From Chloroflexota bacterium (GTDB lineage: Bacteria; Chloroflexota; Dormibacteria; Aeolococcales; Aeolococcaceae), in assembly GCA_003491925.1 (NCBI GenBank), contig DNAU01000190.1, forward strand, positions 1-10,610: DNA of 10,610 nucleotides, given 5' to 3'. Below the pieces are notes generated by a model. The model made no database searches and was not told where the DNA came from. It worked only from the letters and a program-made list of their open reading frames with translations. Below are positions 1 to 6,694 of this stretch, piece after piece. The position numbers were made by a program, and so were the translations under genes. Position 1 is the stretch's first letter; each line of letters starts with the position of its first letter.

Positions 1-1376
1 TTGCGCTTGTAATCGATGAACGTTTCGATCAGTTCCTCGCTGAAGACGTCGCCTTTTAGCAGGAATTCGTGATCCTCTTCGAGACAGTCGAGGGCTTCCT
101 CAAGCGAAGCCGGCATCGAGGGAACGTTCTTCAACTCCTCGGGCGAGAGATCGTAGATGTCCTTGTCGAGCGGCTCGCCGGGGTGGATCTTGTTGGCCAC
201 GCCGTCGAGACCCGCCAGCAGCATCGCCGCGAACGACAGATAGGGGTTGCAGGCCGGATCGGGTGGACGGAATTCCACGCGCTTCGCCTTGGGGCTGGCC
301 GAATACATGGGGATGCGGCAGGCGGCGGACCGGTTGCGGCGCGAGTACGCCAGATTCACCGGCGCTTCGTAGCCCGGCACCAGACGCTTGTAGCTGTTGG
401 TGGTGGGAGCGATGATGGCCGACAGCGCGCGCGCGTGCTTCAACAACCCGCCGATGTAGTTCAGCCCCAACTGGCTGAAGCCCGCATACCCGTCGCCCGC
501 GAACAGCGGCTTGCCGTCCGCCCAGAGGCTCTGGTGGGTGTGCATCCCGCTGCCGTTGTCCCCGAACAGGGGCTTGGGCATGAAGGTGGCGGTGAAGCCG
601 TGCTGCCGGCAGACGTTCCGGACGATGTACTTGTAGAGGAGGACGTTGTCCGCCATCTCCACCAGTGGACCGAAGCGCATGTCGATCTCGGTCTGCCCGG
701 CGGTGCCGACCTCGTGGTGATGGACCTCGATGTCGATCCCGGAGTCGAGCATGGCCAGCACGATCCGGCTGCGCAGGTCCTGGAGCTGGTCGGTCGGCGG
801 GACGGGGAAGTACCCCTCCTTGTGCCGAGGCCGGAATCCGAGGTTGAATCCGGTGTCGCTGCCGCTGTTCCAGATCCCCTCATCGGAATCGATGAAGTAG
901 TACCCCTCGTGCGCGTTCTGGTCGAAGCGGACGTTGTTGAAGATGTAGAACTCGACCTCCGGCCCCCAGTACGAGAGGTCGGCGACCCCGGACTTGGCAA
1001 GGTACGTCTCCGCCTTGCGGGCGACGTAGCGAGGGTCGCGGGAGTACGGCTGCTTGGTCAGCGGATCCCGGACGTCGCAGACGATCGCCATGGTGGGCAC
1101 CTCGAGGCACGGGTCCACCATCGCCCGCCCCGAATCGGGGAAGAGGAGCATGTCGCTCTCGTGGATCTTCTGGAAGCCGCGGATCGACGAGCCGTCGAAC
1201 CCGATCCCCTCCTCGAAGAGCGCCTCGTTCAGCTCGCCGACCGGGATGCTGAAGTGCTGCCAGGTTCCGGGGAGGTCGGTGAAGCGCAGATCGACGATCT
1301 TGGTGCCGGCCTCTTTCGCCTTCTTGATGACATCCTTCGGGGTGGCCCCGGCTGCTGCTTTCTCGTCAGTTGGCAT
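1..1376 (-). CDS. glnA: Glutamine synthetase type I, GSI-beta class (3' end cut off by the window)
   Basis: Cytoplasmic dodecameric enzyme that makes glutamine from glutamate, ammonia and ATP. The minus-strand frame from the ATG at 1376-1374 reads without a stop for 458 codons and runs off the window at base 1; by comparison with ~478-residue actinobacterial GlnA1, only about 15-20 residues are missing. Visible family motifs: FDGSSIRGF followed by HESDM near residues 60-75, [14 protein letters not shown], the ATP/glutamate motif [20 protein letters not shown], and [18 protein letters not shown] carries Tyr408, which aligns with the adenylylation tyrosine of E. coli (Tyr397) and M. tuberculosis GlnA1 (Tyr406), so this is the GSI-beta, GlnE-regulated class. 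Start choice: an AAGGGGAAG ribosome site lies just upstream. It is separated from fdxA by 268 nt containing a TTGTGC/GCACAA dyad, so it is probably transcribed alone. Identity is very certain; adenylylation itself is inferred. Confidence 0.96.
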   Translation of the reverse strand, partial: MPTDEKAAAGATPKDVIKKAKEAGTKIVDLRFTDLPGTWQHFSIPVGELNEALFEEGIGFDGSSIRGFQKIHESDMLLFPDSGRAMVDPCLEVPTMAIVCDVRDPLTKQPYSRDPRYVARKAETYLAKSGVADLSYWGPEVEFYIFNNVRFDQNAHEGYYFIDSDEGIWNSGSDTGFNLGFRPRHKEGYFPVPPTDQLQDLRSRIVLAMLDSGIDIEVHHHEVGTAGQTEIDMRFGPLVEMADNVLLYKYIVRNVCRQHGFTATFMPKPLFGDNGSGMHTHQSLWADGKPLFAGDGYAGFSQLGLNYIGGLLKHARALSAIIAPTTNSYKRLVPGYEAPVNLAYSRRNRSAACRIPMYSASPKAKRVEFRPPDPACNPYLSFAAMLLAGLDGVANKIHPGEPLDKDIYDLSPEELKNVPSMPASLEEALDCLEEDHEFLLKGDVFSEELIETFIDYKR

Positions 1377-1644
1377 CCACTTCCCCTTGCATCGGCTGGC
1401 CGACGGCCCGTCCCTTATGGGCAGGACCCTGCTATCACATCCGGCTGAGCGTAGCCGCTCTCGGGGCTGATCCGCCATGGACGGTCAGGACGAGACTGGC
1501 TCCGCGTCACTTGTGCGCGCGGCACAAAAATCGAAGGCTGGATTTGCGATGAATGCACAGCCACGCCGCGCAGGCGGAAGGGGGATGCCGGGCTCGGGCG
1601 GCGCCGCTCAGAGCAGCCGCTCTACGGACCGGGTGCCTGCCGGG
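1377..1644. other. Intergenic region between fdxA and glnA (leader of glnA)
   Basis: No gene is seen on either strand; long plus-strand frames here are shadows. Read on the minus strand it holds, after the fdxA stop, two short GC stems without a T-run (GCCTG/CAGGC at 1636-1651 overlapping the stop codon, and AGAGC/GCTCT at 1610-1623), then a T5 tract and the TTGTGC/GCACAA dyad at 1511-1527, then the glnA leader. A TACGCT hexamer at 1453-1448 could be a -10 box, but no good -35 partner is visible, so I do not call a promoter. Confidence 0.5.
1510..1527. promoter_or_regulatory. Inverted repeat TTGTGC-N5-GCACAA upstream of glnA (candidate operator)
   Basis: TTGTGC at 1511-1516 and GCACAA at 1522-1527 are perfect six-base arms around a five-base GC spacer, 135-151 nt upstream of the glnA start. 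On the minus strand a T5 run lies before, not after, the dyad, so it is not an intrinsic terminator for fdxA. The left arm is part of the heptamer CTTGTGC (GCACAAG on the other strand), which recurs upstream of three other transcription units in this window. Its binding protein is unknown. Confidence 0.4.
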
Positions 1645-1932
1645 TCAGGCCCGCGGCTTGAGCTCGTCGAGCCGGGCCCGCGCCCCCTCCTTGTCCTTGA
1701 AGTACAGCTTGTTGATGTCGACGTAGGCGATCTGGGCGGCGGGAACATCCTCCTCCGCGAAGATCGCGTCGACCGGGCAAGGATCGACGCAGGCGCCACA
1801 ATCGATGCACTCGTCGGGGTCGATGTACACCATCCGATCGTCGTCGGTCTCGTGGATGCAATCGACCGGGCAGACCTCGATGCAGGACTTGTCCTTCAGG
1901 TCAACGCAGGTCTCGGTGACGATGTAGGTCAT
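1645..1932 (-). CDS. fdxA: 7Fe ferredoxin ([3Fe-4S][4Fe-4S], FdxA family)
   Basis: Small soluble electron carrier of 95 residues. The N-terminal half shows Cys9, Cys17 and Cys21-Pro; the second half shows Cys42-x2-Cys45-x2-Cys48-x3-Cys52-Pro. By the Azotobacter/Mycobacterium seven-iron pattern, Cys9, Cys17 and Cys52 bind the [3Fe-4S] cluster and Cys21, Cys42, Cys45 and Cys48 the [4Fe-4S] cluster; Cys25 is an extra cysteine also seen in this family. The start is the ATG at 1932-1930 (MTYIVTE), the family's usual N-terminus; an in-frame ATG six codons upstream would add VDFQS-type residues not typical of the family. No clear Shine-Dalgarno is visible. A near-consensus -10 (GATAAT, 1965-1960) lies in the 63-nt gap upstream, so it may have its own promoter. 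Its redox partner is not evident; a link to nitrogen metabolism rests on position only. Confidence 0.94.
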   Translation of the reverse strand: MTYIVTETCVDLKDKSCIEVCPVDCIHETDDDRMVYIDPDECIDCGACVDPCPVDAIFAEEDVPAAQIAYVDINKLYFKDKEGARARLDELKPRA

Positions 1933-1959
1933 CGACTGGAAGTCTACCAAAGGCCGGCG

Positions 1960-1965
1960 ATTATC
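1960..1965 (-). promoter_or_regulatory. Candidate -10 box (GATAAT) for fdxA
   Basis: On the minus strand GATAAT matches TATAAT at five of six bases in otherwise very GC-rich sequence, 28 nt upstream of the fdxA ATG. No convincing -35 hexamer is seen 16-18 nt further up (GGCACC/CGGCAC only). A CCCCGG/CCGGGG stem at 1965-1984 abuts it and could be a weak terminator of the upstream gene or an operator. Confidence 0.3.
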
Positions 1966-1995
1966 CCCGGTTGCGGGGCCGGGGTGCCGCCAGGG

Positions 1996-2361
1996 TCAGA
2001 AGGCCGTCGCGCCCTGGCCCTCCGGCCTGAAGGGATAGACGACCCTCCTGAGCTGCACGGGGACGGCGACCCGCTCGGCGGCGTTCTCGGCGCGCATCGC
2101 GACGCCGTCGACCACCCAGGGGGGGCGCTGGAGCATCGCGAAGCCGCAGTAGAGGGCGGCGAAGGTCAGGCAGCGGATCAGGCGCTCCGTGGAGGAGGCG
2201 GCACGCGTCGCCACCGCCGTGGCGTGCGCCCTCATGCTGTGCACGGCGGCGTCGCGGCAGGCCGAGGCGGCCTCGACGCGGCGCAGCCAGCCCGCCGAGC
2301 CGGGCCCGTGCTGCCAATGCTGCTTGACCCGGATGCGGGTGCTCAGCGATTCGAGGAGCAT
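1996..2361 (-). CDS. C-terminal part of an unrecognised protein, in a shifted frame
   Basis: Open frame ending with TGA at 1998-1996. The first ATG is at 2361, but the frame is open and has gene-like codon use (third positions mostly G/C) back to at least 2505, with no start or ribosome site of its own there. It reads as the continuation of the upstream fragment 2343-2846: the latter's ...ALDAIEVGG would lead into RTAGSTVDFAHRLAHTTH here if one G were added to the G6 run. Visible content: a basic middle section, two modest hydrophobic stretches (around IRCLTFAALYCGFAML and near the QRPPWVVDG segment), scattered cysteines, and no motif I recognise. It is best treated as the second half of one roughly 283-residue protein ending 63 nt before fdxA. 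Function unknown. Confidence 0.55.
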   Translation of the reverse strand: MLLESLSTRIRVKQHWQHGPGSAGWLRRVEAASACRDAAVHSMRAHATAVATRAASSTERLIRCLTFAALYCGFAMLQRPPWVVDGVAMRAENAAERVAVPVQLRRVVYPFRPEGQGATAF

Positions 2362-2846
2362 CGGCCAGAGCGCCGGGGCGCGTGGCGGGCAGCCCCTCCC
2401 GGCGCGGCGCGAGACCGCGCGTGGCCCGCCTGCGAGGGTGCTCGCCAGATGGGTCGTGTGGGCCAGTCGGTGGGCGAAGTCGACGGTCGATCCCGCAGTC
2501 CTCCCCCCACCTCGATTGCATCGAGCGCGTCGAGTCCCACCTCGACGACGCTCTCCGCCACTCCCGCCATCGCGGTCCCCTCCGCGGCCCCGAGCCCACC
2601 CATGGCGGCGACCCTGGCACCGACCGCGGCCACCGCCGGCCCCAGTGCCATCACCGCGGCGGCCAGCGGGCTCTGCCGCTCCAGGCCCGCGGTGATGTTC
2701 AACTCATCGACCCGCAGCATCCGCCCCTGCAGCACCGGCAGCAGGGGCTGACGTGCCTGGTAGAGATCCCCCGCCAGCCCGGCGGCCGAGGTCGTGAACA
2801 TCTCCAGGATGCGAACGTCGGGAGCGGGCGACGGACGTGCACTCAT
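2343..2846 (-). CDS. N-terminal part of an unrecognised Ala/Gly-rich protein, frame broken at a G6 run
   Basis: Starts at the ATG 2846-2844 (MSARPSPAPD), chosen because GTGGAGG lies 8 nt upstream; a GTG five codons earlier overlaps that ribosome site and is rejected. Residues about 55-105 are rich in Ala, Gly and Val with GxxxG-like spacing, which could form membrane or packed helices. After ...LDALDAIEVGGG, at the six-G run (plus-strand C's at 2503-2508), this frame becomes arginine/proline/serine-rich with poorer codon bias, whereas the frame reached by a -1 shift keeps gene-like codon use down to 1996. I therefore see one gene of about 284 codons interrupted by a one-base deletion, a sequencing error or a recoding site. 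The coding frame after about 2505 is probably not the one in this entry. No family recognised. A good promoter candidate lies upstream at 2922-2950. Confidence 0.6.
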   Translation of the reverse strand: MSARPSPAPDVRILEMFTTSAAGLAGDLYQARQPLLPVLQGRMLRVDELNITAGLERQSPLAAAVMALGPAVAAVGARVAAMGGLGAAEGTAMAGVAESVVEVGLDALDAIEVGGGLRDRPSTSPTDWPTRPIWRAPSQAGHARSRAAPGGAARHAPRRSGRCSSNR

Positions 2847-2921
2847 GATGGGCGCCTCCACTGGGGCTCTTCAGGGGATGGCGGCTGAGGGTGGCCACCG
2901 CGGACACCGCCAGATCTCGCG

Positions 2922-2950
2922 ATCCTACGGGCCGGCCGTCATGGCTCCAA
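2922..2950 (-). promoter_or_regulatory. Candidate promoter TTGGAG-N17-TAGGAT for the unknown gene
   Basis: On the minus strand TTGGAG (2950-2945) and TAGGAT (2927-2922) are separated by exactly 17 nt, a spacing and -10 form (TAnnnT) typical of primary sigma factors in high-GC bacteria. It lies about 75-105 nt upstream of the ATG at 2846. Copies of TTGTGC/GCACAA lie 11-40 nt upstream of the -35 box. Prediction by eye only. Confidence 0.4.
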
Positions 2951-2960
2951 TGGGCCGCTC

Positions 2961-2989
2961 GCACAATTGCGCACGGGCTCGGCTTGTGC
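2961..2989. promoter_or_regulatory. Pair of TTGTGC/GCACAA sites upstream of the unknown gene
   Basis: GCACAA at 2961-2966 starts an imperfect palindrome (GCACAATTGCGC, one mismatch), and CTTGTGC occurs at 2983-2989; the two hexamers face each other 17 nt apart. They lie in the 206-nt gene-free gap 2847-3052, just upstream of the candidate promoter, at 115-143 nt from the start codon. The heptamer matches those upstream of glnA (1510), amt (5014) and the second GS gene (8216). Confidence 0.4.
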
Positions 2990-3012
2990 TCAGGCTCGAG
3001 CCTCTCGGCTGC

Positions 3013-3050
3013 GGTGGCCCACGCCACCACGGGTGCCCGGGACGGCGCCC
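3013..3050 (-). terminator. Tandem hairpins directly after glnK
   Basis: Two stems follow the glnK stop codon: GGGCGCC/GGCACCC at 3050-3031 (7 bp with one G-T pair, 6-nt loop) begins 2 nt after the stop, and GGTGGC/GCCACC at 3028-3013 (6 bp perfect, 4-nt loop) follows. There is no T-run, so this would be a U-less terminator or an RNA-end stabilising structure. It marks the end of the amt-glnK unit. Confidence 0.4.
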
Positions 3051-3052
3051 GA

Positions 3053-3421
3053 TCAGTGGCCCCAGTGCTCCTGCTCGAGATGGTGGATGGTCCCGTCGCC
3101 GCGCTCGCCGGTCCGGATGCGCACCGCCTCGTCGACGGGCAGGATGAAGATCTTGCCGTCCCCGATCTCCCCGGTCCGCGCGGCGCCGACGATCGCCTCG
3201 ACCACCGCCTCGACCCGGGCATCCACGACCACCGCCTCGACCTTGACCTTGCGCTGCAGGGAGATGTTGACGCGGGTCCCCCGGTACATCTCCGTGTAGC
3301 CCCGCTGGCGACCGCAGCCCAGCACCTCGGTCACGGTCACCCCGGAGGAGCCCAGGGCATCGAGAGCGTCCTGGACCGCCTGGAGGCGATCGGGCCTGAT
3401 GATGGCCTCCACCTTCCTCAT
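3053..3421 (-). CDS. glnK: PII nitrogen signal protein lacking the modifiable Tyr51
   Basis: Trimeric cytoplasmic sensor that binds ATP/ADP and 2-oxoglutarate and gates the ammonium channel encoded just upstream. 122 residues; aligns without gaps to E. coli GlnB through residue 106: TVTEV (29-33), GCGRQRG with Gln39, T-loop ending at Lys58, TGEIGDGKIF (83-92) with Lys90, and Arg101/Arg103 in RIRTGE. The T-loop reads YTEMYRGTRVNISLQRK: Tyr46 and Arg47 are kept, but position 51, normally Tyr (uridylylated in proteobacteria, adenylylated in actinobacteria), is Val, and position 49 is Thr. Its C-terminus extends about 10 residues past the E. coli end (…HHLEQEHWGH). Its ATG overlaps the amt stop (ATGA), with GGGGAG upstream, so translation is coupled. 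glnK is the usual name for PII genes paired with amt. The lack of modification by GlnD is inferred. Confidence 0.95.
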   Translation of the reverse strand: MRKVEAIIRPDRLQAVQDALDALGSSGVTVTEVLGCGRQRGYTEMYRGTRVNISLQRKVKVEAVVVDARVEAVVEAIVGAARTGEIGDGKIFILPVDEAVRIRTGERGDGTIHHLEQEHWGH

Positions 3422-4893
3422 ACCGTCGTCTCCCCTGAGGCCGCGACCAGGGCTCGCCCACCCGCTGCCACGGCGATTGCGTCAGGGTGAATATAGGCGC
3501 CTCCCGGCACCGGCATGAAGCTCTCGGGATAGCCCCACATGCCGTGCTCGCTGATGTCGAGTCCGTCGATCTCGTGACGCTCGCTCACCCGCAGTCCGAC
3601 CGTCTGCTTGAGGATCCAGAAGAGGCCGAAGGAGAGGCAGAAGACGGTACCGACGATGGCGAGGACCGCCACCGCCTGGGCGCCGAGCTGGGCGAGGTTG
3701 CCGGTGTAGAAGAGCCCGCCTCGGCCGGTGCCGTTGAACCGGACGAGGGCAGGGTCGGCGAAGAGGCCGCAGGAGAGAAGCCCCCAGACGCAGGCGAGAC
3801 CGTGGGCCGAGAGGGCGCCGACGGGGTCATCGAGGAACCTGTCGATGAGAAGGACCCCGAAGACCACGATCACACCGGCGACGGCACCGATGATCAGGGC
3901 GGCCCAGGGCTGGACGAATCCGGAGGGAGCGGTGATGGCGGCGAGACCGGCGATGGCTCCGTTGCCGATCATGCCGACGTCGAGGCTCCTCTGCCGCAGG
4001 TAGATCACCGCCATCGCGGCCATGGCACCCGACGCGGCGGCGAGGTTGGTGACCACCACCACGTCCGCGAAGTGCAGGTTGAGCGCCTGCAGGGTCGAGC
4101 CGGGGTTGAAGCCCATCCACCCGAACCAGAGGATCAGCACGCCCAGCTGAGCGAGCGGCATGTTGTGCCCGGGGATGGCATTGGGCCTGCCGTCACGGCC
4201 GTACTTGCCGATCCGCGGGCCGAGCAGCAGCAGACCAGCGAAACCGGCGGTGGCCCCGGTGAGGTGGACGACCCCCGATCCGGCGAAGTCCTGAACGCCG
4301 AGGCCAGCGCCCAACCAGCCACCACCCCACACCCAGTGGCTGATCAGAGGATAGATGAAGCCCGCGAAGGGGATCGCGAAGAGGATGTAGACGATGAACT
4401 TGGTGCGCTCCAGCATCGTCCCCCAGACGATCGCCAGGGAGATGGCGCAGAAGACGAACTCGAAGAAGAACTTCGCCGCCGCGGGAACATCCGACCCGTG
4501 CAGGGCGGGCAGATCCAGCGTCGAGCCGGGCGTGAACGAGGGGAAGAATCCCGCGCCGCCGCCGATCAGGTGACCGAGGAAGCCGCTCCCGGCTCCGAAG
4601 GCGAGGCCGAAGCCCACCGCCCACCACATGATCGAGCTGATCGACAGGTTGACGACGATCTTCGCCACCACCGTGCCGACGTTCTTCATCCGGGTGAAGC
4701 CGACCTCGAGCATGGCGAAACCGGCCCGCATGAAGAGCACCAAGGCCGCCGCCAGGATCACCCAGAGGGTGTCGACGGCGACCCCCGCCTGCTGGCCGGG
4801 CGTGGGGTCGACGGTCGGACCGGCGGCGTGGGCGATCAGCGGGAGGACGGCGGCGGCGAGCCCGAGGCAGCCGCCCACGCGGACGCGCGACAT
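3418..4893 (-). CDS. amt: Ammonium transporter (Amt/MEP/Rh family)
   Basis: Trimeric inner-membrane channel for ammonium, 491 residues. Order: signal-like N-terminus (first ~24 residues ending AHAAG), then eleven expected membrane helices. Visible signatures: RAGFAMLEVGFTRMKN (56-71), QDFAGSGVVHLTGA with Asp202 and the first pore histidine His210, WFGWMGFNPGS with the gate-type Phe262, and DDPVGALSAHGLACVWG with the second pore histidine His364. The C-terminal tail HEIDGLDISEHGMWGYPE is the conserved cytosolic tail that couples to PII. The start is set at the ATG 4893; an in-frame TTG at 4902 is better spaced (7 nt) from the AGGGAG ribosome site and is a real alternative. A frame-only extension up to 5049 lacks family similarity. 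178 nt separate it from the PucR-type gene; it overlaps glnK by 4 nt. Regulation by GlnK binding is family knowledge. Confidence 0.96.
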   Translation of the reverse strand: MSRVRVGGCLGLAAAVLPLIAHAAGPTVDPTPGQQAGVAVDTLWVILAAALVLFMRAGFAMLEVGFTRMKNVGTVVAKIVVNLSISSIMWWAVGFGLAFGAGSGFLGHLIGGGAGFFPSFTPGSTLDLPALHGSDVPAAAKFFFEFVFCAISLAIVWGTMLERTKFIVYILFAIPFAGFIYPLISHWVWGGGWLGAGLGVQDFAGSGVVHLTGATAGFAGLLLLGPRIGKYGRDGRPNAIPGHNMPLAQLGVLILWFGWMGFNPGSTLQALNLHFADVVVVTNLAAASGAMAAMAVIYLRQRSLDVGMIGNGAIAGLAAITAPSGFVQPWAALIIGAVAGVIVVFGVLLIDRFLDDPVGALSAHGLACVWGLLSCGLFADPALVRFNGTGRGGLFYTGNLAQLGAQAVAVLAIVGTVFCLSFGLFWILKQTVGLRVSERHEIDGLDISEHGMWGYPESFMPVPGGAYIHPDAIAVAAGGRALVAASGETTV

Positions 4894-4901
4894 CAATCGC
4901 A

Positions 4902-4915
4902 AGGGAGATCTCCCT
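4902..4915. promoter_or_regulatory. Perfect 14-bp palindrome at the amt start
   Basis: AGGGAGATCTCCCT is perfectly self-complementary. On the minus strand it contains the only Shine-Dalgarno-like run (AGGGAG) before amt, and its last base is the first base of the alternative TTG start. It could be a protein-binding site or, in RNA, a structure pairing the ribosome site. A chance origin cannot be excluded. Confidence 0.35.
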
Positions 4916-4984
4916 GCCAGACCTGGATCCTGCGGCGCACACCCTAGCCGGGGTCGACGGGGGATCCCGAGGGCTGGCCGCACC

Positions 4985-5000
4985 AATCGGCGAACCGATT
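4985..5000 (-). other. Hairpin AATCGG-TTCG-CCGATT in the amt leader
   Basis: A perfect 6-bp stem with a TTCG loop on the minus strand, 72-87 nt after the PucR-type gene's stop and about 95-105 nt before amt. There is no T-run after it, so it is not a classical terminator. It lies just downstream of the GCACAAG site at 5014-5020. Confidence 0.35.
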
Positions 5001-5013
5001 TCTTGGGCGTCTG

Positions 5014-5020
5014 GCACAAG
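5014..5020. promoter_or_regulatory. GCACAAG heptamer upstream of amt
   Basis: The heptamer lies in the 178-nt gap 4894-5071, 121-127 nt upstream of the amt ATG. It is one of four intergenic copies at similar distances from transcription-unit starts. A TAGGGT hexamer at 4946-4941 could be the amt -10 box, but no clear -35 is seen. Confidence 0.35.
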
Positions 5021-5044
5021 ATCGCCGGCGCGTGCCGCCCCAAG

Positions 5045-5061
5045 GGCACCAGGGCGGTGCC
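5045..5061 (-). terminator. Short hairpin after the PucR-type gene
   Basis: GGCACC/GGTGCC, a perfect 6-bp stem with a 5-nt loop, starts 11 nt after the regulator's stop codon. It is followed on the minus strand by CTTGGGG, with no T-run. A weak terminator here would separate the glnA-regulator unit from amt-glnK. Confidence 0.3.
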
Positions 5062-5071
5062 TCGCGGCGGT

Positions 5072-6694
5072 TCAGCCCGCAGCCTGCAGAACGTCCCGGA
5101 TGCGCAGACAGAGCTGGAGGTTGAGGCGGGTGTCGGGGTCGTTGAGACGCAGCCGCCCCACCTCCTCGATCCGGCGGAGGCGATAGAGGACGGTGTTGCG
5201 ATGCAGCTTCAGCTCCTGAGCCGTCTCGGTGGGCGATCCGTGGCACCGGAAGAAGGCGTCGAGGGTGCGCAGCAGGTCGCCGCTCCCCTTCTCGTCGTAG
5301 GCGATCAGCGCGCCAAGGCTGTCGCGGAGGAACTCGTGGAGCTCGGGGTGCTGGGCGACCGAGTAGAGCAGACGGTGGAGCCCGAGGTCGACGAAGCTGA
5401 CCACCACGGCGGTGGCATCCAGCTTGAGGCCCATGCCCAGGGCCTGCTCGGCTTCGCGGTGTGAGCTGTGGACCCCGCCCAGCCCGTGTTTGGGACGGCC
5501 GATGCCCACCGCCATGGGGAGGTTCCCCGCCACCCCGCGGCAGTCGGCGGCAAGCTCGGCGGCGGCCCGCCGCAGGTCGGTCTGCCCGGAGGCGGCGATG
5601 ACCACCACGGCGCCCTGGTGAGCGGCGGCGAGCACCCGCAGCCCGCGACGCTGGGCCCAGCGCTGAGCCGAGCGCACACCGCTCTCCGGCCATCCCTGGG
5701 GATCAGGAGCGAGGGTGCGCGAGGACGGGCGCACGACCATGACCACGGACTCGTCGCCGAGCGAAGCGCCCACCCGGCGAGCCCGCTCCAGCATCGACCC
5801 CTCGGAGCTGTAGGCCCCGGTGAGCAGGGCGGTGGCGAACTCTCCCTCGAGGTCGTCGCGTGCGGCCAGGACGGCCCGCTCCCGGTCCAGCTCGATGGCG
5901 CACGCCGAGGCTGCCCGAGCGCAGCCGAGCCGAGCCAGCTGGCCCAGGTCGGACTCGTACGCCAGCACCGAGATGAAACCACCGATGCCATCGCGGAGGG
6001 GGATGGGCGCGACCACACGGGCGATCCCCGGCACACCGAGCTGGAACTCGCGGACCGGCGGGTTGGCGGCCAGCACGGCGGAGGAGTCGGCGAAGCGCCG
6101 GATGGCGGCCATCTCGGCACCCCAGGGCCGGTCGCCGGCGGACGGAGGCAGATCGCCGGCCGCACGGCGGACCTCCCCCGACTCGTCCTGCCAGGCGCAG
6201 GGCAGCCCGAGCAGCTCGGCGAGGCGCTCCACGATCCCGGCCGGGCCGGCCCCGTTGAGGGCCAGCTCCATCAGCTCGGTCTGGAGCTCCTGAGCGCGAT
6301 CGTGAAGGGCGGTGCGCTGGTCCAGGATGAACCGGGTCGTGGCCTGCTGCACGTCGGCGAGGTGGGCCTGCTCGGGCAGCCGGAGCAGGGGGAGCATCAG
6401 ACGATCGGCGAGCTCGACAGCCGGATCCGCCACCTCCCCTATGACCGCAGCCGCCACCCCGCCCTTCCCGGCGAAGCTGTCGAGGACCCGGGTGAGGTCG
6501 AGACGCTCATCGAGCAGCTTGATGGAACGCACGGCGATGAAGGCGATCTCTCCGCCCTTGATGGCCTCGAAGGCGGGAGGGCGGGTGCGCAGGGACGTGG
6601 CCCAGTCGACCTGACGCTCGAGGCCCCCGCGACCGCCGAGCAGCTCGGTTCCGGCGGGCAGAGCGCCGCGCCAGAGGTCCTTGACGGTGATCAC
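5072..6694 (-). CDS. PucR/CdaR-type transcriptional regulator
   Basis: Cytoplasmic DNA-binding regulator of 540 residues. Domains in order: PucR-type N-terminal sensor (about 1-115, starting ITVKDLWRGALPAGTELLGG), a probable helical linker (118-145), a GAF-like segment (about 145-290), the CdaR GGDEF-like fold (about 300-430, no cyclase motif), and a C-terminal HTH_30 helix-turn-helix (470-540) with the hallmark LHRNTVLYRLRRIEE. The family controls purine, sugar-diacid or amino-acid use; the ligand here is unknown. The start is the GTG at 6694-6692, with GGGAGG 5 nt upstream; the longer open frame to 6865 lies inside the glutamine synthetase gene and has no family similarity. The GTG overlaps the TGA of a 14-codon mini-ORF that itself overlaps the GS stop, so co-translation with GS is likely. 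Position between GS and amt-glnK suggests a nitrogen regulator (inference). Confidence 0.92.
   Translation of the reverse strand: MITVKDLWRGALPAGTELLGGRGGLERQVDWATSLRTRPPAFEAIKGGEIAFIAVRSIKLLDERLDLTRVLDSFAGKGGVAAAVIGEVADPAVELADRLMLPLLRLPEQAHLADVQQATTRFILDQRTALHDRAQELQTELMELALNGAGPAGIVERLAELLGLPCAWQDESGEVRRAAGDLPPSAGDRPWGAEMAAIRRFADSSAVLAANPPVREFQLGVPGIARVVAPIPLRDGIGGFISVLAYESDLGQLARLGCARAASACAIELDRERAVLAARDDLEGEFATALLTGAYSSEGSMLERARRVGASLGDESVVMVVRPSSRTLAPDPQGWPESGVRSAQRWAQRRGLRVLAAAHQGAVVVIAASGQTDLRRAAAELAADCRGVAGNLPMAVGIGRPKHGLGGVHSSHREAEQALGMGLKLDATAVVVSFVDLGLHRLLYSVAQHPELHEFLRDSLGALIAYDEKGSGDLLRTLDAFFRCHGSPTETAQELKLHRNTVLYRLRRIEEVGRLRLNDPDTRLNLQLCLRIRDVLQAAG

Noticed and set aside
69..1448. 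459-codon plus-strand open frame
   Set aside because: It is antisense to the well-conserved glnA; GC-rich codon bias creates long stop-free shadows. The protein has no recognisable family features.
1511..1545. Sigma-54 type promoter (GGCAC-N5-TTGC) near the GCACAA sites
   Set aside because: The GGC part and the -12 TTGC do not match at the required spacing at any of the sites.
1477..2751. 424-codon plus-strand open frame over fdxA and the unknown gene
   Set aside because: It runs antisense to fdxA and to the unknown gene, which has a ribosome site and a promoter candidate on the minus strand; the frame has no recognisable domain.
3487..4947. 486-codon plus-strand open frame rich in Glu/Asp/Gly
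   Set aside because: It is antisense to amt, which has full family motifs and membrane helices; the charged composition is the complement of hydrophobic codons.
4894..5049. Upstream extension of amt to an ATG at 5049
   Set aside because: The added 52 residues are basic and proline-rich, precede a normal signal-like N-terminus, and cover the hairpin and heptamer; the family starts near 4893-4902.
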